From assembly GCA_002314445.1 (NCBI GenBank), contig DCFX01000083.1, positions 17,146 through 65,009 on the forward strand: a stretch of DNA of 47,864 nt, read 5' to 3'. Below, piece after piece: positions 1 through 8,300 of this stretch. The translations under genes were made by a program, and so were the position numbers. Positions within the stretch are counted from its first letter, which is position 1, and each line of letters starts with the position of its first letter. The DNA comes from Treponema sp. UBA1793. GTDB lineage: Bacteria > Spirochaetota > Spirochaetia > Treponematales > Treponemataceae. The notes below the pieces were generated by a model. It was not told the origin of the DNA. It searched no databases and saw only the letters and a list, made by a program, of their open reading frames with translations.

Positions 1-19
1 AAACCCTCCGCACGAATAA

Positions 20-50
20 AAAAGGCATCCGTACAATACGGATGCCTTTT
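20..50. terminator. Bidirectional rho-independent terminator
   Basis: A perfect 14-bp stem (20-33 with 37-50) encloses the 3-nt loop CAA. The plus-strand exit is T-rich, and the minus-strand exit also runs into Ts. It lies beyond the stop of the coiled-coil gene at 103 and could also serve a convergent plus-strand gene outside the window. Confidence 0.8.
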
Positions 51-63
51 ATTATTAAAGTTA

Positions 64-98
64 CCTCTAAAAAGTCACTAAAAGTGAGTTTTTTGAGG
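64..98 (-). terminator. Terminator hairpin directly after the coiled-coil gene
   Basis: A 16-bp inverted repeat (64-79 with 83-98) has two mismatches and a 3-nt loop. On the minus strand the core TCACT/AGTGA hairpin is preceded by an A tract and followed by a T tract, as in an intrinsic terminator. It starts a few bases after the stop codon at 103-105 and stands in tandem with the stronger hairpin at 20-50. Confidence 0.6.
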
Positions 99-102
99 TG
101 TT

Positions 103-3100
103 CTAAACGTTGTCGGGAAGTTCCAAAACCATTTCTATTTCCGTCTGAGTGCGGTTCATCCGTTTTGCAATCTGCGGAATTGTCCAGCCCTGTCGTTTCA
201 GATACTTTATGTTCTCGCGGTCCTGAGGCGACAAACGGGAATCACTCTTTTCCGGATGCTTCTCAAGATCCTGCTTTGTCATCTGATTCAGCAGTTTGAA
301 TTTTGATTCAATATCGTTCTTAAGTTCTTCCAGCCGTGCTTCGCTGCGTCCGATTCCCTGCCGTGCGGAATTAAGCGCATCCATGCGCTTATCGGCTTCT
401 TCAAGCAGGGACTGCAGTGAAGAAAGTTTTGTCACGGCATCGCTGATACGCGGCCCGCTCTTTATGATTTCATCAACATTGCCCTGTACATCCTTTATTT
501 CCTGAGGCAGAGATTCAATCTGCCGCGTGCATGACTTGAGTCTGTCTTCGAGGTCCTTGAGGTTGTCAAAAGATGCGTTGACGTCTTTATTTACACGCTC
601 TATAACATCCTGCTTCTGTTCAAGTCTGTTGTACGAACCTGCAATTGTATTGAGTTTCTCCTGGAAATCGCGCGCAGTAACTTCCATATTCTGCAGCTGG
701 TCGTACGTTGTCTGAAGGCTGCTTATTTTCCCGGCCATCGTATCGGAAAGGGTAATCACCGTGTCGTATTTCTGCCCGAGCGTGTCGACTTTACCTTTTT
801 GAGCATCAAAATCCTTGAGACGGGCGTTTATTTCGTCGCCTATTTTGCGGACAGCATTGTACTGCTCTGCCAGTTTCGATGCTGTCTGATTATAAGCCTC
901 GATTCTGCTGAAATCGTCCGTAAGAGCCGCAATTTTTTCGTCGAGCTGTTTCTTCATCTGTTCAGCTTTTTCGTATACCTGCATCTGCGATTTAACGTTC
1001 TGCAGCTCACGATTCAATTCGCTCATGCGGCTCTGTATATCGTTTGAGTCGCCCTGCATCTTGAGTACGAACTTTGCCTGATTGGCGCTGTTGGAAACTT
1101 CAATAGAATCAATTTTTTCCTTAAGGCTGTTCAGTTTCTGCGTCGAGTCGGCAGACTGCCTGCTCACACGTTCTTCTGTATCCTTGAGCATATCTTCGTA
1201 CATGCCCTGCAGTTTGTCCAGTATTTCCGCCGAACGTCTTTCATACGAAGCCACAGATTCATCAGCGTTAGACTGCAGACGGGTAATTTCCGACGTAAGT
1301 TCATCCTGCTGCTTTTTCACGCCTGAAGCATACTGCGTCATATCTGCAGTAAGGGCAGCTTCCGCTTCTTCGATTTTCTTCTGCGAAGAATTTTTAAGGC
1401 TGTCAAGCTGCTGTTTAAATACTTCGCCGGACTCGTCAAGCTGCTGTTTAAGATGCTGTTTCCACGTATTGAATTCCGAAAGTGCTGCATCTATTGTTGA
1501 TGAACTTGTTTCCTGCCTGTTCGTAACGGCCTCTTCAAAGGACTTCAGACTTTCAAGCAGTCCCGTCTCTACTTTGCCAAGCTGTGCATCAATTCTTTTC
1601 TGATACTCGTCCGACGCTTTCTTGAGATAATCGTCAGATTCCGCCTGTGATTTTTTAACTTCCGCCTGAGTCTCTGCCGTAAATCCATCAACAGTCTTCT
1701 TTATGTCTTCAAGCTGTGTCCGGACAGAATCCTGCATCTCTTTTATACCGGCGGCGATGCGTCCCATCTGCTCTTCATTTTTTTCCTGAACGGCGGCAAG
1801 TTTTGTCTTCAAATCTTCGCTGTACTTTACTTCAACAGAACGCCGGGCATTTTCATAATCGGTCGTAAAAAGAGTCAGCTTCCCGTCAAATGAGTTTTTC
1901 CAGGAGGCCAGATCTTCAGACAGTTTGTCACCCCGCCCCTTTAAATCGTTGTTGAATGCATCTTCAAAGTCTTTGAGTTTAGCGCTTATATTTCCAACTG
2001 CTGATGTCTTGAGTTCTTCGATGCTCTTTTCAAGAGTTTTCAACTGTGCGTCCATTGAATCTGAATCGGCCTTCATTGAAGCTGCGAACTCTTCGTGCTT
2101 CTGCTGCTGATCCGTCGTAAATGTATCAAAGTCGGAAAGGACGCGTTTTCTGGTCTCTTCCATCGCTTTACGCAGGTTTGCTTCAAGCGTATCAACGTCC
2201 TTCCCCGATGTCTCAAGACGGGAGAACTGATATTCCAGATCCTTTTTATACGATCCGAGCTGCGCATCAAGCGATTTCAGGATATCTTCCTGACGGGTTT
2301 CGCAAAGCTGAGAAGTCTTCTTTATTGATTCACCAAGGTCTTTATCGAGCACCGACAGTTTTTCTTCTGCCTGTGTACGGAATTTTTCTATCTCGTCGCC
2401 GACAGCCTTTACTTTTTCCGTCAGCTGAGGTGCTATACTGTCTGCCCGTTTTTCAGCTTCATCGCATTCATTCTGCAGCTGTTTTATTGAACTTTCAGCT
2501 TCCTGTACGGAAGCCGATGCCTGCTCCGAGACAGCAGTAAGAGTTTCCGTAAGAGACGCCTTCAGTGCATCAATCCTGTTCTGGATGCCTGTACGGTATT
2601 TTTCTATATTATCATTTGCAGCCGACGTAAACTTTTCAAATGCAGCCTGTTCCTTTTCTCCGGCCTGCGACACTGCATTTTCAAACAGGTTGGTATACCG
2701 TGCCTCAAGTTCTTTCATCTGCGATTCAAGAACGGCCTGCATGTCTCCAAAGTTTTTCGCGTTTCCCTGTATATTCTGCGCAATAAGGTCGGATGTTTTC
2801 TTCGTTTCGCTGAGAGATTCATCAAGCCGGGAACGGAGTTCATCAATCTGCTGCTTGTACTGGCCGTCTAATCCGGTAAGACGGTCGTTCAATGCTGAAA
2901 CGACAGAACCTTCTTTCTCTTCATACATGCTCTTGACAGAGGCTGCCTGTTGTTCAATAACTTCTGTTTTCTTCGCAAATTCATCAGCAAGGGCTGCATA
3001 CGAATCATAAAGATTTTTGCTTAATTCCGCGATACGTGCATTGTGCTTTCCGGTCAGAGTGCTGTACGCTTCATCGTACTTCTTGTCAAGTCCGGATGCG

Positions 3101-5403
3101 CGTGCATCATTTTTCGCCTCTATACCTGCATACGCATCAGACAGCTTACTGTCAAGCCCCGTAACGAGGGTGTTGTTTTTTGCTGCAATGTCCGTACACG
3201 TATCGGACAGTTTTTTATCAAGTTCGGAAATACGATTATCGCTTTCCGCGGCAATGATTCCATATGCATCAGAAAGTTTCTTGTCAAGTTCTGTAATGCG
3301 TGCGTCGCTCTTTGTATCAATAGCTGCGAAGGCATCGGACAATTTTTTGTCAAGTTCGGAGATGCGCCCGCCGTTCACCGCCGCGATATTTGCGCAGGCA
3401 TCGGACAGCCTTGTGTCAAGTTCGGAAATACGGTTGTCGTTTTCAGACGAAATGCCCGTATATGCGTCGGACAGCTTCTTTTCGAGTTCCGCTGCCTGCC
3501 CGCTGTTCCTTGCGTCAATATCAGCAAACGCGCTGTTCAGTTTTTCGTCAAGCTCAGATGCGAGGCCCTCGTTCTTCGCTGTTATTTCCGCATACGTACT
3601 GTCAAGTTTCTTGTCGAGTTCGGAAGCGCGGCCTTCATTCTTTGCCGTTATCTCCGCATACGTACTGTCAAGTTTCTTGTCGAGCTCAGATGCGAGACCT
3701 TCATTTTTCGCTGTCATTTCAGCAAACGCGCTGTCAAGTTTCTTGTCGAGTTCGGATGCGCGTCCCTCATTCTTCGCCGTTATCTCCGCATACGTACTGT
3801 CAAGCTTTTTGTCGAGCTCGGAAGCGAGCCCCTCGTTTTTCGTTGTTATATCCGCAAATGTACTGTCAAGTTTCTTGTCGAGTTCGGAAGCGCGGCCTTC
3901 GTTCTTTGACGCAATCTTTGCGTACAAATCGTCGAATTTAGTATCGAGTTCAACTATGCGGCCGTCGTTTTTCCCGTCGATAGAATCAAGCTGCTTTGCA
4001 TATTTATCATGGGCAGCCGTAATTTTTTCATCATATTTACGGCCGAAATCTTCAATATGCTGTTTGTACTTTTCATCGAGCGATGCAAGCGTTTTTTTGA
4101 TATTCGCGACAACGTTGCCGGTAGAATCCTTGAAGGACGAAGTGACTTCCGCGGTCTTCTGTTCAAGTGCAGTATCAAGTTCTGCTGCTTTCTGTTTATA
4201 TTTTTCGGACAATGCGTTGTACTGAGTTTCAATTGCAGCATCGGTTTCGTTGGCTTTCTGCGTATGTTTCGCCGCAAGCGTCAGATACTGCTGGCCAAGT
4301 TTTTCGTCAAGCTCTTCGGCCTGTTTTTTATATGATTCTGCAAGCTGCGTATACTGGCTGTCATATTTTCCGGTAATTTCTGCGGTACGGCTGTCAATTG
4401 AACCGTCCAGCGCAGCTGTCCTGTCTGTTATCTGGTTTGCAATATCTGCCATTTCTGCGTCAAGGCGCGCGGAAAGTTCTGCGGCTTCATGTTCATATTT
4501 TTCCGCAAGTTCCTGATACTGCTGCTGGTATTTATTATCAAGGCCTGTCTCAAGCGCTGCAACTGCATTTTCAACTTCTGATGCACGGCCATCGACAAGT
4601 TTCTGCGCTTCCTGAATGCGGGACTGCAGCAGACTTTCCATCTCTTCCGCTTTTTCATTGACGGTTTTAATATATGAGTCGCTGCGCTGCTGTGCCTGCT
4701 CGCTCAGGTGTTTGAAAGCGGTGTCTTCAAGCGTCTCAGCTTTCCGGGCGGCTTCGCTGTAGATTCCGGCAATTTCGGCTTTCATCCTGGCGAGCGTATC
4801 TTCCGCCTGATGTTCCATGGAGGTAATATCGCCGGCCAGCTTCCGGGCCCGTGATTCGTATTCATCAAGCAGCTTCGAGCCGAGACTTTTGAGCTGATCT
4901 CCGTTTGTCCGGGCAAATTCCTCACTGAGTTTCGGAATATGCTTTTCAATAGCATCTATTTCCTTTTTCTGCCCGGTAAGGCGTCCGTCGATTTTCTCGA
5001 CAATGAGAGATTCCTTCTTGAGCCTGTTAAGATTTTCTTCGACATTAGCAGTCATTTCTGCAAGCGAGTTGAGCGATTTGTCATATCCGTTAATCTGCGC
5101 TTCTGCAGTCTTTACCGCATCTGCATATTTCTGCAGTTCTTCCGCTTTCTGGGTAAAATCATCGCGTTCCTTTTCCAGACGCTTTATTGCAGCAACAGCC
5201 TGAAGACGCGTTGTCTCCACTTCGGCATTAGATGATGCAAGTTTTTTAGACTGATCCTGAAAATAAGAGTCAAACTCCGCCTGACGTTTGTCGGCATACC
5301 GTTTGACTTTTTCCATTGTATTATTGTCTTTGTCCATCTGTCTAAGCGCAATGGAAACTCCCGCTGCAATAACAGATGCTACCAGAACTGCGATGATAAC
5401 CAC
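103..5403 (-). CDS. Giant membrane-anchored coiled-coil protein (SpiroCoCo-like)
   Basis: This 1766-residue protein starts with one hydrophobic segment (about residues 2-21) and then consists almost entirely of charged, Ala/Glu/Lys-rich heptad- or hendecad-type helix. Residues about 481-810 are fifteen 22-residue repeats with the core SELDKKLDS. Related 22-residue units, such as those with the core AELDTALEQ, lie upstream of them. The last 45 or so residues leave the coil and form a compact motif (QGWTIPQIAKRMNRTQTEIE) resembling a helix-turn-helix. The length and composition match the long coiled-coil family known from spirochetes, whose function is not established. A structural or cytoskeletal role near the inner membrane is inference. 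The start is GTG, preceded by a purine-rich GGTGGGG stretch seven bases away, and a candidate promoter lies in the 56-bp gap behind the HAD gene. The gene ends at a tandem terminator. Confidence 0.85.
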   Translation of the reverse strand: MVIIAVLVASVIAAGVSIALRQMDKDNNTMEKVKRYADKRQAEFDSYFQDQSKKLASSNAEVETTRLQAVAAIKRLEKERDDFTQKAEELQKYADAVKTAEAQINGYDKSLNSLAEMTANVEENLNRLKKESLIVEKIDGRLTGQKKEIDAIEKHIPKLSEEFARTNGDQLKSLGSKLLDEYESRARKLAGDITSMEHQAEDTLARMKAEIAGIYSEAARKAETLEDTAFKHLSEQAQQRSDSYIKTVNEKAEEMESLLQSRIQEAQKLVDGRASEVENAVAALETGLDNKYQQQYQELAEKYEHEAAELSARLDAEMADIANQITDRTAALDGSIDSRTAEITGKYDSQYTQLAESYKKQAEELDEKLGQQYLTLAAKHTQKANETDAAIETQYNALSEKYKQKAAELDTALEQKTAEVTSSFKDSTGNVVANIKKTLASLDEKYKQHIEDFGRKYDEKITAAHDKYAKQLDSIDGKNDGRIVELDTKFDDLYAKIASKNEGRASELDKKLDSTFADITTKNEGLASELDKKLDSTYAEITAKNEGRASELDKKLDSAFAEMTAKNEGLASELDKKLDSTYAEITAKNEGRASELDKKLDSTYAEITAKNEGLASELDEKLNSAFADIDARNSGQAAELEKKLSDAYTGISSENDNRISELDTRLSDACANIAAVNGGRISELDKKLSDAFAAIDTKSDARITELDKKLSDAYGIIAAESDNRISELDKKLSDTCTDIAAKNNTLVTGLDSKLSDAYAGIEAKNDARASGLDKKYDEAYSTLTGKHNARIAELSKNLYDSYAALADEFAKKTEVIEQQAASVKSMYEEKEGSVVSALNDRLTGLDGQYKQQIDELRSRLDESLSETKKTSDLIAQNIQGNAKNFGDMQAVLESQMKELEARYTNLFENAVSQAGEKEQAAFEKFTSAANDNIEKYRTGIQNRIDALKASLTETLTAVSEQASASVQEAESSIKQLQNECDEAEKRADSIAPQLTEKVKAVGDEIEKFRTQAEEKLSVLDKDLGESIKKTSQLCETRQEDILKSLDAQLGSYKKDLEYQFSRLETSGKDVDTLEANLRKAMEETRKRVLSDFDTFTTDQQQKHEEFAASMKADSDSMDAQLKTLEKSIEELKTSAVGNISAKLKDFEDAFNNDLKGRGDKLSEDLASWKNSFDGKLTLFTTDYENARRSVEVKYSEDLKTKLAAVQEKNEEQMGRIAAGIKEMQDSVRTQLEDIKKTVDGFTAETQAEVKKSQAESDDYLKKASDEYQKRIDAQLGKVETGLLESLKSFEEAVTNRQETSSSTIDAALSEFNTWKQHLKQQLDESGEVFKQQLDSLKNSSQKKIEEAEAALTADMTQYASGVKKQQDELTSEITRLQSNADESVASYERRSAEILDKLQGMYEDMLKDTEERVSRQSADSTQKLNSLKEKIDSIEVSNSANQAKFVLKMQGDSNDIQSRMSELNRELQNVKSQMQVYEKAEQMKKQLDEKIAALTDDFSRIEAYNQTASKLAEQYNAVRKIGDEINARLKDFDAQKGKVDTLGQKYDTVITLSDTMAGKISSLQTTYDQLQNMEVTARDFQEKLNTIAGSYNRLEQKQDVIERVNKDVNASFDNLKDLEDRLKSCTRQIESLPQEIKDVQGNVDEIIKSGPRISDAVTKLSSLQSLLEEADKRMDALNSARQGIGRSEARLEELKNDIESKFKLLNQMTKQDLEKHPEKSDSRLSPQDRENIKYLKRQGWTIPQIAKRMNRTQTEIEMVLELPDNV
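2974..3963 (-). repeat. Fifteen tandem 66-bp (22-codon) repeats inside the coiled-coil gene
   Basis: The encoded units align without gaps at 22 residues each, with consensus GRxSELDKKLDSxxAxIxAKNE. Units 2-6 (about 3634-3897, with unit 6 to 3568) are nearly identical in protein and very similar in DNA, while units 8-15 have diverged. Twenty-two residues equal two hendecads, which suits a nearly straight or slightly right-handed coiled coil rather than a classic heptad coil. Confidence 0.9.
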
Positions 5404-5425
5404 TTTTTTTCCCCACCCAACTATT

Positions 5426-5453
5426 ACTATATCAGAAAATAATACGGCTGCAA
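5426..5453 (-). promoter_or_regulatory. Candidate promoter for the coiled-coil gene
   Basis: On the minus strand TTGCAG (5453-5448) and TATAGT (5431-5426) are separated by 16 bp. They lie in the short gap between the HAD stop and the GTG start at 5403. Read-through from the upstream operon is also possible. Confidence 0.4.
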
Positions 5454-5459
5454 TTTGAC

Positions 5460-6143
5460 TTATTGTAGCACAAAATTCTGCAATTGACGATAGTCGCTGA
5501 ATGAAAAATCAGCCTCTTTCAGAGGACAATGAAACAGTTTGCGCCACAGCGGTTCAAAGAATGCTGACTTCATGCCGGCATTTTTCGCTCCTCTGACGTC
5601 GTATTTTATACTGTTTCCCACGTACAGTACGTGTTCCGGAATAACATTGAGTTTTTCTGCCATGAACAGGAATGAATACGGATCCGGCTTGAGTGCACCT
5701 ATATCCTCTGTTCCAAGAATTGCGTCACAGTATTTCCTGAGTCCCCAGAGCCCGCCTTTCTGTTCAGGAGGAAAATCGGAAAGCAAAGCAATTTTGAGGC
5801 CGGCTTCATGGAAAGCTTTAAACGTTTCCGGCACATATCTGCAGCACGGGATCGTTTCAAAATAGACGCTCAGCCCGTCATACACAATATCCGTCAGAAG
5901 CTTCTGCGTTTCTTCCGGCGAACGGTGAATCCGCCTTGCAAGACATTCCGCCTGTACTTCCCAGAAATTTTCCAGCCTTTCCATACGATGCATCTCGTTT
6001 CGTACAAAACCGTATTTCATAAAAAACTGGTTGTATCGACAAAAGTGAAGGACCATACGTATATGCAGCTGCCACTGTTTGTACAACGTTCCGTCTATGT
6101 CGAACGCGACAGCTTCTATCTTTCCTAATCCCGGTATATTCAA
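5460..6143 (-). CDS. HAD-superfamily hydrolase (phosphatase-like)
   Basis: This 227-residue cytoplasmic protein has all HAD motifs. Motif I is DIDGTL with nucleophile D15 and acid D17. Motif II is the Ser in LLSDF. Motif III is the Lys in LKPDPYSF. Motif IV is YVGNSIKYDVRGAKNAG. A helical cap of about 90 residues sits between motifs I and II, as in the phosphoglycolate phosphatase/YjjG-type subfamily; the substrate cannot be read from sequence. The start is TTG, supported by an AAAGGGG Shine-Dalgarno sequence five bases upstream and by the absence of any later ATG before motif I. The gene lies 11 nt behind the TonB-like gene and is probably the last member of that operon. Confidence 0.85.
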   Translation of the reverse strand: MNIPGLGKIEAVAFDIDGTLYKQWQLHIRMVLHFCRYNQFFMKYGFVRNEMHRMERLENFWEVQAECLARRIHRSPEETQKLLTDIVYDGLSVYFETIPCCRYVPETFKAFHEAGLKIALLSDFPPEQKGGLWGLRKYCDAILGTEDIGALKPDPYSFLFMAEKLNVIPEHVLYVGNSIKYDVRGAKNAGMKSAFFEPLWRKLFHCPLKEADFSFSDYRQLQNFVLQ

Positions 6144-6154
6144 ATGAAACCCCT

Positions 6155-7255
6155 TTATTTTTTAAACTCTATAGTATAATCGAATGAAGCATATCCGTCC
6201 GCCGCTGCCTGTGAAAACCGCCATAACGAAACCTGTTCGCGTATCTCCTGTCTGATTTCAGGTGTGAGGATTGAAGACGGCGTTATATTTATCTCCGACA
6301 ACGGCACGTTTCCTTTCGCAAGGATTTTGAACTGCACGCGGACAGTACGCGTACTGTCTATTCTCTTTGCGTTTTCTTCAGAAATCTGAATTGCAGGTTT
6401 TCCCGGATAAAGCAACATTCTCACAGAACCATCCGTCAGTTCGATTGAAACTTTTCCGTCGGAACCCAGGCTTGAGTTCACTGATGTCCTGGAATTCATT
6501 CCGCTCCCGGACGTCTGTGTATACGTCGTAGAGCTGATATTTCCAAGCGCCGTTTTCGTAGCCGCATCTGCACCGGCGGATTTCTGCTTTTCCGATACTG
6601 ATGTCGAGTTTACCGGTTCATTGGCAGATGCTGCCGCTGCAGCAGCCGTACCTGCTAATGCGGATGATCCCGTTATTTTGTTTGCGCCGGAAGTTTTCGG
6701 AGAAGCTGCAGGGGATGATGATTCTTCAGCAGCTGAATCAGTAAACAGCCTGTCGTCCCATTTCACGTCTTTGGCTTTCTGCCGGCTTTGTTCCGCCATG
6801 AGTTCTTCCACGCTTTTCTTATATACAACCGGGGAATCGGACGGTTTTGCTTTATCCGCTGCCGGGACTGATTTTTGATTCGCAGGAGCGCTTTCCGGCT
6901 GTTTTTCTTTTTTTACCGGCTCAGTCTTTTTCTGCACGGAAGAAGCCTTTGCCGGTTCAACGTTTTTCTGAGCCGCTGTTTTCTGTACAGGTTCTGCCTT
7001 TTTAACAGGCTCTGCTGCTTTGACAGCTTCTTCTTTTTTTACCGGTTCCACAACTTTCTGCTGTTTTTCCAGCGGTGTGGAAGAAAGCGTTATACGGACA
7101 GTTTTATATTCGGGTTTCTTTTTAAAAGCAGGAACGAATGCAAAAATAAGTACAAGCACAACCCATACAGCGGCTGTACTTATGAACCCTGCCTTTCTGC
7201 TCTTTGTGAGGATTTCATCATCATTTCGTATCAGTGATACTAACGAAAAAGTCAT
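6155..7255 (-). CDS. TonB-like energy transducer
   Basis: This 366-residue protein has the classic TonB/TolA layout. There is a short cytoplasmic N-terminus, one membrane helix (about residues 24-44, AAVWVVLVLIFAFVPAF) and a long Pro/Lys/Glu/Ala linker with repeated EPVKK-like units. The C-terminal domain of about 90 residues carries VRVQFKILAKGNV and an SLWRFSQAA segment, which fits the TonB C-terminal fold (GxV, then W-x-F). It would span the periplasm and pass ExbB/ExbD force to an outer-membrane partner. Its ATG overlaps the ExbD stop by 4 nt (ATGA), which suggests translational coupling. A TolA-like role is the alternative. The partner may be the outer-membrane protein encoded two genes upstream of exbD. 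Confidence 0.8.
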   Translation of the reverse strand: MTFSLVSLIRNDDEILTKSRKAGFISTAAVWVVLVLIFAFVPAFKKKPEYKTVRITLSSTPLEKQQKVVEPVKKEEAVKAAEPVKKAEPVQKTAAQKNVEPAKASSVQKKTEPVKKEKQPESAPANQKSVPAADKAKPSDSPVVYKKSVEELMAEQSRQKAKDVKWDDRLFTDSAAEESSSPAASPKTSGANKITGSSALAGTAAAAAASANEPVNSTSVSEKQKSAGADAATKTALGNISSTTYTQTSGSGMNSRTSVNSSLGSDGKVSIELTDGSVRMLLYPGKPAIQISEENAKRIDSTRTVRVQFKILAKGNVPLSEINITPSSILTPEIRQEIREQVSLWRFSQAAADGYASFDYTIEFKK

Positions 7256-7662
7256 TTTTCCTTTGTCCGCAGATCTACAGCCGAATACCCGTTTTCCCGA
7301 ATGACATCGAACACACTTACTATTGTACCGTTCGTTACATCTGAGTCGGCTTCCAGCGTAATCGGTATTTCTTCTTTCTTTTTTCCGCCAGTGTCATATG
7401 CTGCAAGCCGTGCGCCAAGCGTCTTGATAGTAACTTCTGTATCGTTGAACCAGAGCCCTCCGTTTTTATCGGCTGTTATCGTTATTCCGGACGTCGTGGT
7501 ACTTTCCGCCGTACGGCTTTCCGGCAGGTTCAGACTTATTCCCGGCATAACGGCGAATGTCGTCGAAACGAGGAAAAAGAGTATAAGCTGAAAAACGACG
7601 TCTATCATCGGAGTCATATCGATGTTCGACGATATTGTCCGGCGGTGTGCATGGATCTGCAT
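7252..7662 (-). CDS. ExbD/TolR-family proton-channel subunit
   Basis: This 136-residue protein has a short cytoplasmic N-terminus, one membrane helix beginning MTPMIDVVFQLILFF and a periplasmic C-terminal domain. D21 sits at the position of the conserved proton-carrying Asp of ExbD and TolR. With ExbB it should form the proton-motive-force motor that drives the TonB-like protein. It starts 1 nt after the exbB stop and overlaps the next gene by 4 nt, so the three are almost certainly co-expressed. Sequence alone does not separate ExbD from TolR. Confidence 0.9.
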   Translation of the reverse strand: MQIHAHRRTISSNIDMTPMIDVVFQLILFFLVSTTFAVMPGISLNLPESRTAESTTTSGITITADKNGGLWFNDTEVTIKTLGARLAAYDTGGKKKEEIPITLEADSDVTNGTIVSVFDVIRENGYSAVDLRTKEK

Positions 7663-7663
7663 A

Positions 7664-8275
7664 TTATTTTACCCTTCCCGTAAGCCGGAGCACGACCGAT
7701 GTTACGTCTGATTCCATCTCTACAATACAGTGGTTCACGCGGGAAAGAAAATAGTTATGAAAAACGACAGACGGAATCGACACGACAAGTCCGCCCACTG
7801 TCGTAACGAGAGCTTCTGCGATGGAGCTCGCAAGATGAGCCGGATCGCCCATGCCGCTGCCTCCGCCAAGAACGTTAAAGGCCTTTATGTTTCCGGTGAC
7901 AGTTCCGAGCAGTCCGAGCAGCGTCGAAATATTCGCTATTGTTCCAAGCGCCGTAAGCAGATGTTCATAACGGGGTATGACTAAATCCATTTCGGCTTCA
8001 ACGGCTTCCTTCATATCCTTTTCATCCCAGCGCCGGCAGTCGAGTGCCTTTTTAATAACCTGGGATGCAGGCGTATCGGCTTCGGCACAGGCAACTGCAG
8101 CTGCTTCGTAATTGCTGCCTGAAAGAGAGCCGTTTAAATCATACATCAGTTTCATATCACGTTTTTTTATCATATAAAAATAAATACAACGTTCAATAAT
8201 AATATACGTCGCGATTACTCCGCAGAGAATAATCGGAATCATGAGAGGGCCGCCAGATTTTATCGCTTCGAACAT
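7664..8275 (-). CDS. ExbB/TolQ-family proton-channel protein
   Basis: This 203-residue MotA/TolQ/ExbB-family protein has three membrane segments: about residues 10-30 (MIPIILCGVIATYIIIE), about 110-130 (GTIANISTLLGLLGTVTG) and about 150-175 (ALVTTVGGLVVSIPSVVF). The family signature of small and Thr residues lining helices 2 and 3 is present. It partners with the ExbD gene that follows by 1 nt. A good Shine-Dalgarno sequence (AGGAG, nine bases before ATG) lies in the 25-nt gap after the outer-membrane protein gene. TolQ is an alternative name. Confidence 0.9.
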   Translation of the reverse strand: MFEAIKSGGPLMIPIILCGVIATYIIIERCIYFYMIKKRDMKLMYDLNGSLSGSNYEAAAVACAEADTPASQVIKKALDCRRWDEKDMKEAVEAEMDLVIPRYEHLLTALGTIANISTLLGLLGTVTGNIKAFNVLGGGSGMGDPAHLASSIAEALVTTVGGLVVSIPSVVFHNYFLSRVNHCIVEMESDVTSVVLRLTGRVK

Positions 8276-8300
8276 TTCACGTTACTCCTGTATCAAAAAA

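Noticed and set aside
2974..3963. Regular repeats that might suggest a CRISPR array
   Set aside because: The units are contiguous, in frame and 66 bp long with no spacers; they encode a coiled coil.
3017..4225. A 402-codon plus-strand frame rich in Ser/Phe
   Set aside because: It is the antisense shadow of the 66-bp repeat array; low complexity, no ribosome binding site, and the minus-strand coiled-coil frame explains it.
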